A DNA stretch of 64,000 nt, taken from positions 28,231,501 to 28,295,500 of the forward strand of contig NC_133389.1 in the NCBI RefSeq assembly GCF_047511655.1, in the 5' to 3' direction. Both the position numbers and the translations under genes were made by a program. Under the pieces are notes generated by a model, which was not told where the DNA came from, ran no database searches, and saw only the letters and a program-made list of their open reading frames with translations. Source of the DNA: Castor canadensis. Taxonomy: Eukaryota; Chordata; Mammalia; Rodentia; Castoridae. Positions 21,962 through 32,825 of the stretch are shown here, in pieces. Within the stretch, counting starts at the first letter, position 1; each line of letters opens with the position of its first letter.

Positions 21962-23619
21962 CTCAGTTTCTTGATCCCTCATCTACAGTGATTTTACCCT
22001 TCACCTCACCATGTCACACATTCCTATGGCCACCCCCTAAACTTTGTCTTCAATAATAACTACATAATCTTAATGTCAAGTGTCCTACTCTCATCACTAC
22101 CTCTAGTACAGCAACGCCAACATTCTTTCACCTCGCTGGGTCCTCTGATCCACTGATTCTATCACTTTTCACGCCTATCAACTCATGATGACCTAATTTT
22201 CTCCTTACCTGGTCTGACAACTGTGGTTCATCATTTTCCCAATTTGATTCCCTCAGAAGCTGACCCTGAGATAAAGATTTGAGTGCAATTGTTCATCTGG
22301 GAGGTGATCCCAGGAAGCATTGATGGGGTATGCAGAGTCAGACAAGGAATGGAAGGGAAGGAATACAGGACATTCATTGAGCTTGCGTGCAGAACACACC
22401 TCAGGGGTATCCCAGCTACTCCCAGGGGCATGAACCTCCCATGGAAGTCCTCAGGTGGCGAGTTGCAGGTGCATGGCATGGAAACCGACATGTTATGATT
22501 TGGGGATCATGGAGACAGGGCAGGGTCACTCTTTTGGATACACCTTTGCCCATGTCTCTATACATTGTACTCCCTAGCAAAGTCCCTGTCCTGTTGAACC
22601 CCCATCCCTGCCTACTCCAGGCAGCTCAATGTGACTGAAAAAGCACACAGATGAGTTGATTAGTCTCACATTAAAATATCCATCAAGGTCAAGTGAGTGT
22701 CTAGTTAATTCCTACTTAACCTCCAAGGCATCAATTTCAGACTTCATAATTTTTTGTCAAACCTACAAAACTCTTTCTTCTCCTCAATGTGGTTCTTCCT
22801 GCTCCTTATTTCACTGAAGCAAATAGATTTGTGAGAACACTTCCACATGCTTCTGACTGCACATCTAAACACCCATTGAAATCTATGTAGATACTCTCTG
22901 CTTCTCTTGAGATACCATAGGTCAGAGTTTTGCCACCTTTTTTTTTCATTATTGCCCCTTAAAAAAAGTCTTTTTTAGATAATTTTTTCCTAATTTCCAT
23001 CCCATGACAATGTACTACCACAGATATACTGTATACCTCTCCACATGTGTCTGTACTCCGCACATAAGCAGAGTAAGAACAAATTTTTCCCTCACTGGGA
23101 ATGCATGCAATAGGTGAACCATCCTTACTTTTGTATTAGGCTAGACCCCCTACTGTGTCCTGGGTCCCATCCCCTCAGGAACTCCATTCTTACCATTGTG
23201 TGTTCTTTCTCCTATGTCATCATTTCTCCTTTTCTACAAGACCTGTCCCTTCAATCTACAAAAACGTTAAGTGCCCCATCTTATTAAAATCCCCCATTAA
23301 ACTCGAATCTCCCTTCACTAGTCTGTCATTTCTATTTCTGTTCTCCTTTACAAAAAAAGAAAAGACTGTGTGTAGATTGTTGGCCAGCATCATCCAGCAG
23401 GCATGTGAGTGAAGATGCCTCTAGATGGTGCCAGCCCCAGCCCCAGGTCTTACAAGGGTTTTCCATTCCCTCCACCCAGAGACAGAATGGACGTGCAAAA
23501 AGGATCCCCCAAGGTCCTCTCAGAGAATCCAGCCCCATTTCCACTCAGCTGAAGTAGGTGGTTGCCCATGTGTCTATGCTTGGTGTGCATTTCTGTTTTC
23601 ACTTCCATTAGAAATGTTT
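21962..23619. other. 1.7 kb non-coding stretch
   Basis: No exon is supported. At 22,240-22,500 the wording (gctgaccctgagataaagat, tcatctgggaggtgatccca, gaatggaagggaaggaatac) resembles an old mammalian repeat whose name I cannot give. Confidence 0.35.
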
Positions 23620-23765
23620 GTTGTGGCTTTTTGATCTTGGGTAGGTTATTTAACCTCTGTGGGGAATTCTGCTGTTCATGAGAAAAATAGCTTCTTTATG
23701 AATTACTGGAAGATTAAGTGAAATGAAGTGAGATTTAAGAACCTTAAGCAGTTTCTTAAGGAAAC
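23620..23765 (+). repeat. MIR element
   Basis: gatcttgggtaggttattta and acctctgtgg, then a diverged gagaaaaatagc block and ggaagattaagtgaaatgaa: the MIR core order. Confidence 0.65.
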
Positions 23766-23824
23766 AATAGACATCGCCTGTCTTCCTCTCCCAGATCTCC
23801 TGTACACCACCTCCCATATTCTCA

Positions 23825-23935
23825 GTTGAACCATTAGTTCATCAAGGAAAGGAACCATGCTTACCACTCTTTACATTCTTCATAATCCCCAGGTGGGACT
23901 TTGCATGCAATGTTTAATAAATGCTTATTTGTAAT
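23825..23935 (+). repeat. L2 3' end
   Basis: gttcatcaaggaaaggaacc, then cttcataatccccaggtggg and caatgtttaataaatgctta: the L2 3' terminal order ending in the usual aataaatg word. Confidence 0.62.
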
Positions 23936-23945
23936 TTTAAAAAAT

Positions 23946-24248
23946 ATTTTTGGCAATTTGAACTCAAGGCTTCATTCTTGCCAGGTGGGTGCTCTACCAC
24001 CTGGCCCATTCTTCTGGCCATTTTTGCTCTGGTATTTGGAGAGTCTCACTTTTTGCTCATGCCACCCTGGACCATGATCTATTTTATGCTTCCTGCTGTT
24101 GCTTGGATGACAGGTGTGTGCTGCCATGCCCAGCTATTGGTTGGGATGAGATCTTGTAAGTTTTTGCTCAAGCTGGCCTGGAACACAATGCTCCTGATCT
24201 CAGTCTCCCAAGGAGCTAAGATTACGGTGAGGCACCTGTGCCTGACTT
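23946..24248 (-). mobile_element. Multimeric SINE (tRNA-like plus two 7SL-like units)
   Basis: On + the tRNA-like unit (ggcaatttgaactcaaggct) is followed by a 7SL-like unit (about 24035-24145, ending gtgctgccatgcccagc) and a second one (24150-24248, aagctggcctggaacacaa to gcacctgtgcctgac). It is diverged. Confidence 0.75.
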
Positions 24249-24472
24249 GACTTAGATGATTATTTAATACACTCATTGTTCTGCCCTCAGTTGGACTGGA
24301 AGATACAAAGATTTCCAGAGCAAAAGTAATTAAGAATCTTCTTAAAATTTTTTTACGATAAAAAACCACATTTTACAAAAAAAATTAAAAATCTTAATTT
24401 TTGATTAAGGGGTTGAAGACCCCTTGGTCTTCAATTTGGTCTTTGTGAAAGGGTCTTTAAAAATATAGCATT

Positions 24473-24552
24473 AAGGGTTGTGGATGTAGCTCAGTGAAAG
24501 AGCACTTGCACAGCATGCATGAGGCTCTGGGTTTGATTCCTAGCATTGCAAA
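24473..24552 (+). mobile_element. ID-type SINE
   Basis: aagggttgtggatgtagctc, agagcacttgcacagcatgc, ggctctgggtttgattccta. Its tail merges into the microsatellite that follows. Confidence 0.85.
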
Positions 24553-24561
24553 ATATATGTA

Positions 24562-24599
<38 letters not shown>

Positions 24600-24790
24600 C
24601 ACATACATATATAATATAAATAGTAAAATATATGTAGTGTATATAGTGTAGTACTATATAGCATATGCTACTTAATATATTCAGTAAAAGTTTAAAAAGT
24701 ACATAGTACCATAGTGTGTATATATATATATACTAGTATATATATTTATAGCATATATATATACTATATATGTGTATATGTACTATACTA
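24553..24790. repeat. TG/TA-rich microsatellite block
   Basis: A GT run (24562-24578) passes into a TA run (24578-24600), then about 190 bases of irregular tata/gtata words with two further TA blocks (24717-24735 and 24755-24780). It probably grew from the ID tail. Confidence 0.92.
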
Positions 24791-24881
24791 CCACTGAGTT
24801 ATGTATGGTAATACCATATACATTTGGGGCATGCTCTTTAAGAATACTTTTTGAATAATGGGGACTTTGGCTCATGGTACC

Positions 24882-25205
24882 TTTTTTTTTTTTTTGCAGA
24901 ATTTTTGTTGTTTTAATTCAGGGCCTCATGCTTGCTAGGTAAGTGCTCTATTTCTTACACCATACCCCCAGCTCTTTTTGTTTTATAGTTAGGGTCGCAT
25001 GTTTTTGCCTAGGCCAGCCTCCCACCTCAATCCTCCTACCTCTGACTCCCAAGAAGCTGAGATTATAGGCACATGTGACCACACCTGGCTTGTTTGTTGA
25101 AATAGAGACTCACTAACTTTTGGCCTGGGCTAGCCTTAAACTGACATCCTCCTATCTCCACCTTCCAAGTAGTTGGAATTAGAGGCATGTTTCACTATAC
25201 CCAAC
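24882..25205 (-). mobile_element. Multimeric SINE (tRNA-like plus two 7SL-like units)
   Basis: On + the order is: tail (T13), tRNA-like unit (taattcagggcctcatgctt to cataccccagct type end), 7SL-like unit (24985-25092) and a second 7SL-like unit (25095-25205, tttggcctgggctagcctt to cactatacccaacc). Confidence 0.78.
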
Positions 25206-25461
25206 CTTCTTGGCAGCTTTTAATTGAAGTCACAAAATGCCATTGAAGAGGCAATTGTTTCATTAGTTCAGTGAAATATAGTATATATTGGTAAGCAATT
25301 ACAATAGTAGTGAGGCAATACATTTGCCAGGTAAATTTAGGATGTCAGTGTCCACTAATACTCCATCATAAAAATCCTGGCATAATCTTGTAAACTGTTG
25401 GGATACATCAGAAGGATAGAGGAAATTTCATAACAAAATTATAATTTTAAAAATTATTAGA
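25206..25461. other. Non-coding gap
   Basis: AT-rich; the wording ctaatactccatcataaaaat is not enough to call a repeat. Confidence 0.35.
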
Positions 25462-25462
25462 G

Positions 25463-25556
25463 GGCTGGGGACATTGCTCAGAGGTGGAGCACTTGCCTAG
25501 CATGTGCAGGGACCTGGGTTTGATCCCAGCACTGCAAAGAAAGAAAAAAAAAAAGC
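25463..25556 (+). mobile_element. ID-type SINE
   Basis: agggctggggacattgctca, ggagcacttgcctagcatgt, gacctgggtttgatcccagc and an A-rich tail. It lies right at the left edge of the next L1 fragment. Confidence 0.88.
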
Positions 25557-26045
25557 AGTAGACAAACATACATGAATGATCACAGCAGTATTTTTCAGAA
25601 GTAAAAAGTGGAAAAACCCAAATGTGTATCAACTGATGAATGGATAAGCAAAATGTGGTATGTTCATATAATCAAATATTATCTGGTTCTGAAAAAAGAA
25701 TGACATACTGATACGTTACAAGATGGATGAACTTTGAAAATATGCTAAGTGAGAGAAGCCATTCACAAGAGAAAAAAAACCACATTGTATGATTCCACTT
25801 ACACAAAATGTTCAGTATAGGCAACGTTATAAAAACAACAAAAAAAAGATGAGTAGGTGGCTAAAGCTGAGGGTTTGGGGTGTGAATGCTAACAGTATTG
25901 GGTTTACATTGGGGGTGATGAAAATGTTAGTCTGTGGTGATGGCTACCGAGCTCTGTGAAGACACTAAAATCATTGCATTGTATAGTTTAACTTATTAAA
26001 TTTTATGGTATGTGAAATATATCTTAATAAAGCCACTTTAAAGAG
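25557..26045 (+). mobile_element. Old L1 (L1M-type) 3' end
   Basis: Typical order of the ancient L1 3' end: aagtggaaaaacccaaatgt, caactgatgaatggataagc, aatgtggtatgttcatataa, gatggatgaactttgaaaa, ttgtatgattccacttacac, ggtgatgaaaatgttag, then tatcttaataaagcc at the end. 5' truncated; no open frame. Confidence 0.85.
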
Positions 26046-26579
26046 GTTGGAGAGAACAGTTGTCACAAAATTAAACTTGAACAGGTTGTGAAAAAATAAT
26101 TTTTCTTCATAATAGTCCTACTTTGTGCTTCATGGTAAATGAAAAAGCACATCTCTGGGCCTTTGAAACTCAGATCAGAAAGCCCCAGTCAGTAGTGACT
26201 ACTACTGGGTGAGAAGTCATGGTTACAAGATGCTAAAAAGATGCCAATGAAGCTGATGCTGTGTGATCAACTTGGGACAAAGCTAGAAATGAAGTGAGTG
26301 AACAGGTGATTTGAAGGATGCAGGGCAATTAGGAAGGAAACAGCACAATTACATTACAGTGTAAAAACATTGCCTGGACAGCTTGTAGAATATATGGATG
26401 TGTTTAGAGTATAGATGTCTCTCTGTTTGCTGTCATATTGAGGAATCTTGGATTCCAGTACCAGAGTAGTTGGCTGTGGTTGGAAGGAGTCTGATCTGGG
26501 GCTTAGAACACCCAGGTTCTAGTTCTGGCTCTAGTGTCAGCTCATTGAGAAGGAGTCCCCACTTTTGTCATATTCATAA
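26046..26579. other. Non-coding gap
   Basis: No exon was recognised. A MIR-like word (gggcttagaacacccaggttctagttctgg type, near 26,495-26,530) may be a fragment on +. Confidence 0.35.
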
Positions 26580-27305
26580 AAAATCAGCTTTATTGAGACA
26601 TAATTCACTTACCATGCTGTTTACTCATTTCAAGATTTAATTCAGGGGTTTCTGATATATTCACAAAGCTGTGAAATCATTTCCACAATCCAATTTTGGA
26701 TTTTCATTATCTCAGAGAGAAACCATGTACCTGTGACTGTCAGTTACTCCCTATCCTACCCCTTTGCTCTCTAGGACCTCACTAATCATTAATCTACTTC
26801 CTGTCTTTACAGACTTGATTATTTTGAATGTTTCATATAAATGGAATTATATACCATGGGACCTTTGTGCTTGGCTACTTTCACTTAGCATAATATTTCA
26901 AGTTTTAAGATTCATCTATATGGTAGTATGCCATATCATTCCTTTAAATGGATGAATACTCCATTGTATGATGTGCCACTTTTGTTTATCCATTTATCAG
27001 TTGGTGCACACTTGGGTGGGCTCCAGTTCTTGACTTTTAGAACTAATGCTACAATGAACATTTGTGTACCAGTTTTTGCATGGACATCTATTGCCATTTC
27101 TCTTGATGTAGTACACCTAGGGGTAGAATTGCTGGGTTATATAGTTATTGTGCTTAATCTTTTGAAGAACTGCCAGATTTGTTTTAAGGCAACTTCATCA
27201 TTTTACATTTCCCAACAGCAATGTCTGAGGGGTTCAATTTTTCCACATCCTTGACAATATTATTTTCTGTCTTTTTGACCATAGCCACTCTAGTAGGTAT
27301 GAAGT
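26580..27305 (-). mobile_element. Old L1 (L1M-type) 3' end, opposite orientation
   Basis: On + it begins with the 3' terminal words (cagctttattgagacataat) and runs backwards through ttcatataaatggaattata, ggatgaatactccattgtat, aactaatgctacaatgaaca and ctaggggtagaattgctgg. It stops near agccactctagtaggtatga. The frames at 26764-27254 are antisense shadows of this element. Confidence 0.85.
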
Positions 27306-27843
27306 ACCTCCCCCCAACATTTTTGTGTCCTTAGTGCCCCAAAGACAATCTGGCCATGAGTAAATGTCCAACTTATTTGTTGAGTGAGCTTGAGAACATG
27401 GTGGACATTCGCCATTGGGGTTCCCTAGCACTTAGCCCCTTTTCCTGTTTGGAGAATTCTCTGATTCCTGGAGAGAAGCAGATCCCAATTACAATATAGG
27501 AATCCCCTCCCCAAAGGTCAGCTCTTTTCTTTCCCAGCCCTGCCTGCAAAGTAGAGCACAGAACGTATGCCTAACAGATATGCCTCAGGCTTCAAAGAGG
27601 GAGCTGGAGAAAAGCAAAGTAGGTTTGGTGGAAAATCCATTCTGTTAGCAATAGCAGGCACTGCAACATTTATTTCTAGGAGCAACAGTATTGGTTTTGT
27701 AGTGGAATCCTATCCGGTGCCACCAAATTGAAAGTGTGAGCTGAGGTATCCTGTGTGCAATGGTCATGGTCTGATGGTTGCTCCTCCTCTGCTCCAATAT
27801 GCTGTGCTGTCTTGGCTATCCCTGGTTACCGTCCAGCCCTCTT
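27306..27843. other. Non-coding gap holding the first copy of a 39-bp repeat
   Basis: 27766-27804 is repeated almost exactly at 28681-28719 (one mismatch). No other structure was recognised. Confidence 0.6.
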
Positions 27844-27850
27844 TAGTCTT

Positions 27851-27935
27851 TCTTTTTCTGGTTAGACTGGGGTTTGAACTCAGAGCTTCAGGCTTGCAAA
27901 GCAGGAATCCTATCACTTGAGCCACTCTTAAGCCC
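27851..27935 (-). mobile_element. tRNA-like SINE unit with target duplication
   Basis: On + gactggggtttgaactcaga to gagccactcttaagcc. A 7-bp direct repeat TAGTCTT flanks it at 27844-27850 and 27936-27942. Confidence 0.83.
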
Positions 27936-27942
27936 TAGTCTT

Positions 27943-28504
27943 ATTTTTGAAGTGTATTTTTTCTGCAGCCTTCTTAGCAATTGTATCACTCACCCAATAT
28001 TCTTTCCACAAATTCCCTTTTTCTGTAAATCAGCGAATATCAGATTCTTCTTTTGCTTCCAACTAAGAATGCTAGCTGTTACAGTGGATAATAAATGAGG
28101 GTGTGTGTGTGGGGGGGTGTGTAGAAAGGTCATTAAGGCACAAAGGGGGCATTCCAACAGAACAAAAAGCACAACATAGGCACTGGAGAAAGAGGAAACA
28201 TGGTGTATGATTGGTAAACTGTCAGTTCAGTTCAGCTGCGATATGAAGAGCAAGGTGGAAAATGGTGAGATGTGAAGTTACAGACTGGGCTGAGACAGAT
28301 TGCAGTGTTTGATTGGATTGAGAAACACTTAGGAGATTAGTAAAGCTCACCAGGTATGTGTCTGTCAGGGTATTTTCAGAGAGAAGTGGATCACGAAGGC
28401 TCTAACCCAATGAATGGCTTAATTCATTGATGGATTCAGAATTTGAAGACTACTGGGAGGTGCTGAGACTGGAATATGGGGTCTAGGTGGAGAAAGTAGG
28501 TTAC
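27943..28504. other. Non-coding gap
   Basis: No exon. There are G/T runs at 28101-28122 and a G9-10 run at 28505-28514. The wording around 28200-28300 does not match a repeat I know. Confidence 0.4.
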
Positions 28505-28519
28505 GGGGGGGGGTACATC

Positions 28520-28680
28520 CTTGGGGGCTCTATCTTGTTACTGTTCCACTCTGCTTCTTGTTTGCCATGATGTAAGCTGCTCTGCAATGCCCTTCCTGAT
28601 ACGATGGACTGAAACCTCTGAAACTTTGAGCAAAATAAATCTTTGTTCTTTTTGTCTTACCAGTATTTTGACACAGAGAA
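28520..28680 (+). mobile_element. MaLR-group LTR, 3' part
   Basis: ccactctgcttcttgtttgc, then ccatgatgtaagctgc, gatacgatggactgaaacct, ctgaaactttgagcaaaata and aatctttgttctttt, ending gtattttgacacagag. This order matches the end of a common MaLR-type LTR, including the aataaa signal. The 5' part is not obvious. It stops exactly where the second 39-bp repeat copy begins. Confidence 0.55.
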
Positions 28681-28719
28681 ATGGTCTGATGGTTGCTCCT
28701 CCTCCGCTCCAATATGCTG
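28681..28719 (+). repeat. Second copy of a 39-bp direct repeat
   Basis: Begins atggtctgatggttgctcct and matches 27766-27804 with a single T/C difference, 915 bp away in the same orientation. Confidence 0.95.
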
Positions 28720-31494
28720 GATCATTAAGAATCCTTTAGGTTATGCTAAAGGGTATTGGTTTTATCCTTAAAAAAAAATGAGAAAAACCAAGGTGGTAAC
28801 ATCAAGTTTACATTTAGAAAATATATTAAAAAAAGAAACTTCTGGCAGCAGGGAGAACAGACTGAAAAGAAGCAAGGGTAGTGTTAGGAAGACCAGTTCA
28901 GGAGCTACAGCAATAATCCCAATGGAAGATGATAAAGGTCTGAATCAAGGCAGTGAGCTTGGAAAGGAGGCATTAGGTCAGATATACTAAGAAAGCAGGG
29001 CCAATGGGAATTCTGCCCTCATTTTAATATGCAGGAATGAAAGAAGAAAGATCATAGATAACACCAAGGTTTCTATAAAGTAGATTTGGTAGAGTGGTAA
29101 TGTCTTTATGCATGCATTCAATCGTCCAACAAAAAGTTAATTAGTGCTTATTATGGTAAGTGCTGAGTATAATGCAATGAATACAAACATGGTCCTATCT
29201 TTTTGGTAATCATGCTTCTGTATCATGTTCAGTTTGTGTCTTCTCAGATTTCTGGGCCCTTGACTTCTTGCTGTGTCTCAACTGCCAATGACTTAGTTAA
29301 ATAAAAAAAAGTCTCTTGTGGTTTGACTGCCTGAGGCCAATCAGCCCCAAGCCTAGTTTCCTCTTACTACTTCTGGACCGTAGGGCATGGGACTTGGCTG
29401 AGTGGCTACCAAAGAACATGGATAACACAATACGGACATGACGGAAAGGTAACTTTCTGTGGCTGAACTTTGACCATCAGGAGATAGGAGACATGGGGAT
29501 AAAGTTCTTTCCTTTCTCAGATTGTTCCAAGGCATGATTTCTCCATACTGTCCATCTGGAGATGTGATATATGGCCAGTGGTTGCACCTGCTAAGAGGTA
29601 GGCTGTCTTTCTTTAAGGCTTGGCATGGAGCCACGTAAGTGCTCCATTATACACACTATTATACACAGCTCCCCATTCTTCTTTGTCTCTTCTGTTGTCC
29701 TGGAATTACACTTTTTAAACAAAGTGGCAGCACTTCATCCTTGCCCCAGAATCTGCTTTCTATAGAACTGGGCTAAGACACATCCAGATAGGAAGACATG
29801 GAAATGATTAGTTCAGTTTTGACACGCTGAGTCTGAGCAAACTTGAGTAAAAATTACCCATCTATTAAAAAACACTTGAGTGTGACCACACAAGCTTGAA
29901 TTGAGGATACTATGGTGAACCAAACAGATGTGTCTGAATTAGGGATACTCAGTAAACCAAACAGAAATGTGTCCTGCTCTTGCAGAACTGATATCCAGTG
30001 TGTGTGTGGGGGTGATGATAAAAAAATGGACATAATGATTCCAGATAGTGATAGTTTTGAAGAAAAATTAAAAATGTGGTAAGAGTATGATTGGTCTGTG
30101 TGTGTTTGTGTGTGTTTTGGGGGAGGATGCTAATCTAGCCTGGGTAAAGGAAATGGAAAGCCGGTAGAGGAAAAAATCTCTAGGAGGAGAAGCAAGACTT
30201 TCAGACATGGCTGGAAGGATGTATCTGGAAACAGACAAATTTATCTGTCATTAGGGGTTTAGGTATGGATAGGAAATTTGCATGTTTTCATTGTGAACTA
30301 GTTGGTGAGGACATATGCATAGAATGAATTGGGAACTAGGAGACTGAAAAGGGCAAAGGTCTAGAGTAGCTATTTGGTGGTATCGGTGTGGGAGTGCAGA
30401 TCAGGTACAGGGAGATGTTCGTAAAAACAGTACCAGAGCAGAAAATAAAGATATTAAGTACATGATCCCTGGCACTAAGTAGTCATAGGACTTTGGGGGA
30501 AGCCTGGACTTCCTTAACTGCCAAATAAGAGCATTGAATCAGGCTCCATGGTTATATGAAGACAAGAAGAAGCTGATATTAACCCTCTACGTAGCAAGAT
30601 GTTTAGCCCTGAACTCCACCATTGAAGTCTTTAGGACTCAACAGTAGTTGGTTCTTTCCTACTATTAATTACCTTGTGGCCACTCATCAACTAACATAAT
30701 TGTCAGACTCCTTCAGCAAAATGTCTTTTTCATAGCTAATGGGTGTCTACAGTAAGGACAAACAATTGGAGCTCATTAATTCAATCATTAGGACACTGAT
30801 TATGCATCTATTGTCTACTGCAGTCAGCTATGTTAAATAAGCTCTTCAGTCTTCATCAATGCAATTATGCTAATATACTTGAAAATTTCCGAGAGTATTC
30901 TACCTTTATACACTTGTCCTGCCTAGCAGCAGCCGGGCTCAGTCAATATTGTCACACATAGATAATTATAATCAAGGCATAAGGTCCTATTGTTGATATA
31001 ACTACCATATTATCCTCCCTCACAATAGATGTTTAAACAATTTGTATATTATTCTTTCAGGTTTAGACATTGGCCCTTGTTTAGTCTTTGTGAAAATACA
31101 TAGATTTCAGATACTTAAATGACTTTGGAATTATGTTGTAATTTTTCAAGTAATAGTTGAATAATTATTGAATTAGTTATTCAATGATAAGTTAATTTGA
31201 TGATTATTTAAGCCTTTACGTGTATAGACAAGACGTATAAGAACAGAGAATTCTATGTGTCTGGAGAAGAATGAGAAATATAACTTGTTTTACCACACGT
31301 TTTTCTCTCAACCAGAGCTAACTTCTCTTTTAATCTCTTTTTAAAAAATTTTGTAAAACCCTACCCATATATCTGATTTTCTTGAATGACTCTGGTCAAA
31401 GGATGAGAATTTCCCCTGAAGATCTGTCAATACTTGTATTCTAGATCATAACATATGCCTAACGAACACCTATTGAATTTAATGTTTTTTCTTG
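28720..31494. other. 2.8 kb non-coding stretch
   Basis: No gene is supported. 29,105-29,200 resembles an L2-type 3' region (cattcaatcgtccaac, then gtgcttattatggtaagtgc). 29,897-29,973 is a 38/39-bp divergent tandem duplication. There are GT-rich words at 30,000 and 30,100. The remainder is SINE-free. Confidence 0.45.
29897..29973 (+). repeat. 38-bp divergent tandem duplication
   Basis: Two adjacent units each begin tgaatt and share ggatac, aaaccaaacagaaatgtgtc-like words (29897-29934 and 29935-29973) with several substitutions and a 1-bp length difference. Confidence 0.85.
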
Positions 31495-31501
31495 TATGTC
31501 T

Positions 31502-31927
31502 CTCTTATTTATTTATTTATTACTCATATGTGCTTACAATGCTTGGGTCATTTCTCCCCCCTGCCCCCACACCCTCCCTTACCACCCACTCCGCCCCCTC
31601 CCTATCCCCCCCACCCCCTCAATACCCAGCAGAAACTATTTTGCCCTTATTTCTAATTTTGTTGTAGAGAGAGTATAAGCAATAATAGGAAGGAACAAGG
31701 GTTTTTGCTGGTTGAGATAAGGATAGCCAAACAGGGAGTTGACTCACATTAATTTCCTGTGCATGTACGTTACCTTCTAGGTTAATTCTTTTTGATCTAA
31801 CCTTTTCTCTAGTTCCTGGTCCCCTTCTCCTATTGGCCTCAGTTGCTTTTAAGGTATCTGCTTTAGTTTGTCTGTGTTGAGGGCAACAAATGCTAGCTAA
31901 TTTTTTAGGTGTCTTGCCCATCCTCTA
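31502..31927 (-). mobile_element. Relatively young L1 3' end
   Basis: On the - strand: an L1 3' UTR of about 425 bp, with a G-rich polypurine tract (C-rich on +, 31555-31620) and a TAAA-type tail (31505-31522 on +). A TATGTCT direct repeat at 31495-31501 and 31928-31934 is a possible target duplication. 5' truncated inside the UTR, so no coding part. It looks less diverged than the other L1 pieces here. Confidence 0.75.
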
Positions 31928-31934
31928 TATGTCT

Positions 31935-32600
31935 AATTCTTATCTCTAGCATTTACCATCAGATATTAACATTTCTAATTTTAGCAAAAACTAGAATATG
32001 AATAAGGTTTGTGTTAAGTGTATAGAAGCATGTGTATGCATCTTCAACACACAAATTCACTTAAAACAAAAAGTTTCACTGTATTGACATACAAATCCAG
32101 CTAGTGTTGGATTTTTTGTAATTTATAATAAAAGTAACCACAGTTGTTCTTTACAGAGGTTAGATTATACCATTTAATCAGTGTCCTTTCACTTGCAAGT
32201 AGCTGAATATTATGATGTAAAAATTTTCACTGCAATTTAGTCCCACTAGGATGAACAAATAAGAGTATGAATGTTGACCACAGACCCAACAGTTGTACTT
32301 GAGGGCAACTACAAACTGGAAGGATAGGGCAAAACTGTGTAGAATGCTTGCAGACCTGCGACACCTGTCATTTTTCTGGTATACAAATACAGTATTTTAC
32401 CTTTCTTAGATTACTTGGTGTTTTAGTAAGGGTGTTGGAAGGCAAGTGAGAATAAGCTACTGTTGGCCTTCATGAATTTATAATGTAGATGTAGAGAAAA
32501 AATATACACATGTGAGAAGTTAGCAAACTGCTCAAGACTATACAAATGAATCAAAGCATTAATCAAAACAAAGTCATGGTATGTGTATCATTCTAACTAT
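31935..32600. other. Non-coding gap
   Basis: AT-rich, with L1-like wording (32,060-32,290: acaaatccagctagtg, ataataaaagtaaccac), not assigned. Confidence 0.35.
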
Positions 32601-32613
32601 AAGAAAAAATTCA

Positions 32614-32812
32614 CTGGATGCTGATGGCTCACGCCTGTAATCCTAGCTACTAAGGAGGCAGAGATCAGGAGGATCACTGTTCAAAGCCAGCCCAGGCAAA
32701 CAGTTCTGCAAGACCCTATCTTCAAAAACCCTTCACAAAAATATGTGTGGTGGAGTGACTCAAGGTGAAGGCCTTAAGTTCAAGCCCCAGTACCACAAAA
32801 AAAAAAAAAAAG
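32614..32812 (+). mobile_element. Composite SINE with perfect 13-bp target duplication
   Basis: The cleanest copy in the window: ggctcacgcctgtaatccta, then aggaggcagagatcagg, gccagcccaggcaaacag, gaccctatcttc, then tggtggagtgactcaaggtg, gttcaagccccagtacc and an A16 tail. Target duplication AAGAAAAAATTCA at 32601-32613 and 32813-32825 is exact, so the insertion is young. It can serve as the reference copy for the family. Confidence 0.93.
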
Positions 32813-32825
32813 AAGAAAAAATTCA

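Noticed and set aside
26764-27254. Two + frames with hydrophobic, membrane-like translations
   Set aside because: They are antisense reading of an old L1 3' end.
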